Shown: piece after piece, positions 23,919-24,378 of the stretch | Numbering within the stretch: position 1 is the first letter of the stretch | Layout of the letters: every line of letters begins with the position of its first letter | Notes under the pieces: generated by a model | The model's database searches: none | Seen by the model: the letters and a program-made list of their open reading frames with translations, nothing else | What the model was told of the DNA's origin: nothing | From: Geothermovivens sp964644845 | Lineage (GTDB): Bacteria; Zhuqueibacterota; Zhuqueibacteria; Oleimicrobiales; Geothermoviventaceae | Direction of reading: 5' to 3' | Assembly: GCA_964644845.1 (NCBI GenBank) | Contig: CAZXXS010000084.1 | Span: 1-24,378, forward strand | DNA length: 24,378 bases | Program-made: the position numbers and the translations under genes

Positions 23919-24077
23919 AAGCAGTTTTGAACAGGTTAATCGTTCCGCGATTTCCTCAAACCCGCCCACGCGGCAACTTGTGTGTTGCAGGGCGCGTTGC
24001 GATCCCTGCCCAGGATCTCGGGAACTGCTTAAGACGGCGAGATGAGAGGTAATGCCACTAACCCGGTGACCCGCTGG

Positions 24078-24209
24078 CCAAGCCGCCTTCAGGCGGCGGT
24101 TTCTTCCGTAGCCCGGGGATTTCATCCCCGGGCGGGTCTCTTTTCTCGCAGCGGAGTGAACTCCGCCGCTGCCCCCCCCCGCGTCCGCCTCCGCGGACGC
24201 TGGTGTGCA
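24078..24209. repeat. Mosaic palindromic repeat, modules A and B, copy 2
   Basis: Modules A (24078-24137) and B (24147-24209) lie only about 10 bases apart, unlike copy 1. The GCCCGGGGAT-TTC-ATCCCCGGGC hairpin is perfect here, and the C-run between the two module-B hairpins is longer. A further degenerate piece, TTCCGTAGCGCAGGATTTTT followed by CCCGAGGGGC, lies at about 24243-24274. The make-up recalls REP/BIME elements; no transposase gene is in the window. Confidence 0.8.
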
Positions 24210-24378
24210 AGCTGCCTTCACCGGGCTCGCGGCTTTTCATTTTTCCGTAGCGCAGGATTTTTTCCCGAGGGGCAGAGCAGAGTTTTTCGCGGTGTCTGGA
24301 TCGGCGGTACAGGTGGCGTTCTTGCTCGTTGGGGGCGTTTCTACGAGCCCGTCAAAAAGTCGCCAAAGACGGTAGCAA

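Larger units (their letters stand above)
23359..24378. other. Non-coding region upstream of rnfB rich in hairpin repeats
   Basis: No frame in the last kilobase looks coding; the longest minus-strand frames only read through the repeats. It should contain the rnfB promoter near 23359-23450, but I cannot single one out. Two composite palindromic repeats and degenerate remnants fill 23671-24290. No gene is cut by the window end as far as I can see. Confidence 0.65.

Overview
The window is about 24.4 kb of moderately GC-rich bacterial chromosome. It carries 19 convincing protein genes, no rRNA or tRNA gene that I can see, and no CRISPR array. A signal-peptide outer-membrane barrel, a cytochrome lipoprotein and haem-rich exported cytochromes point to a diderm, respiring, motile bacterium. 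The species is not determinable by eye. The mix (multihaem cytochromes, Rnf subunit, CheZ-type chemotaxis, mosaic palindromic intergenic repeats) would suit a deep-branching environmental lineage, but that is a weak inference.

Layout. 1-1183 is a non-coding stretch with one strongly folded candidate RNA. 1281-2726 (+) is a sodium:solute symporter. 2923-8040 (-) is one apparent transcription unit reading ArsR-family regulator, 11-haem lipoprotein cytochrome, rhodanese-like protein, outer-membrane beta-barrel, 14-haem periplasmic cytochrome, then an intrinsic terminator. 8577-15756 (-) is a sensory block: a soluble PAS histidine kinase, a sigma-54 response regulator, then CheW, CheY, a CheZ-like phosphatase and CheA. 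16709-17114 (+) is a cold-shock gene with a textbook promoter, a structured leader and a terminator. 17592-21598 (+) holds an unknown protein coupled to a QueG-like iron-sulfur protein, then xerD-birA-coaX with overlapping ends. 22118-23358 (-) is rnfB-nfu with a terminator. 23671-24290 is a cluster of hairpin-forming mosaic repeats.

How it works together. The most interesting system is the 2988-7948 unit. A beta-barrel flanked by two large multihaem cytochromes and a rhodanese is the make-up of outer-membrane electron conduits such as the Geobacter Ext clusters, and here it is led by an ArsR-type regulator with a near-palindromic site over its own promoter. I infer a trans-envelope electron-transfer machine controlled by a metal(loid), sulfur or redox signal. 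Its rhodanese gene has an in-frame TGA sitting in the loop of a perfect hairpin, so the reading of that gene needs checking. The sensory block would link a sigma-54 regulator to a compact chemotaxis pathway that lacks CheR, CheB and receptors in this window.
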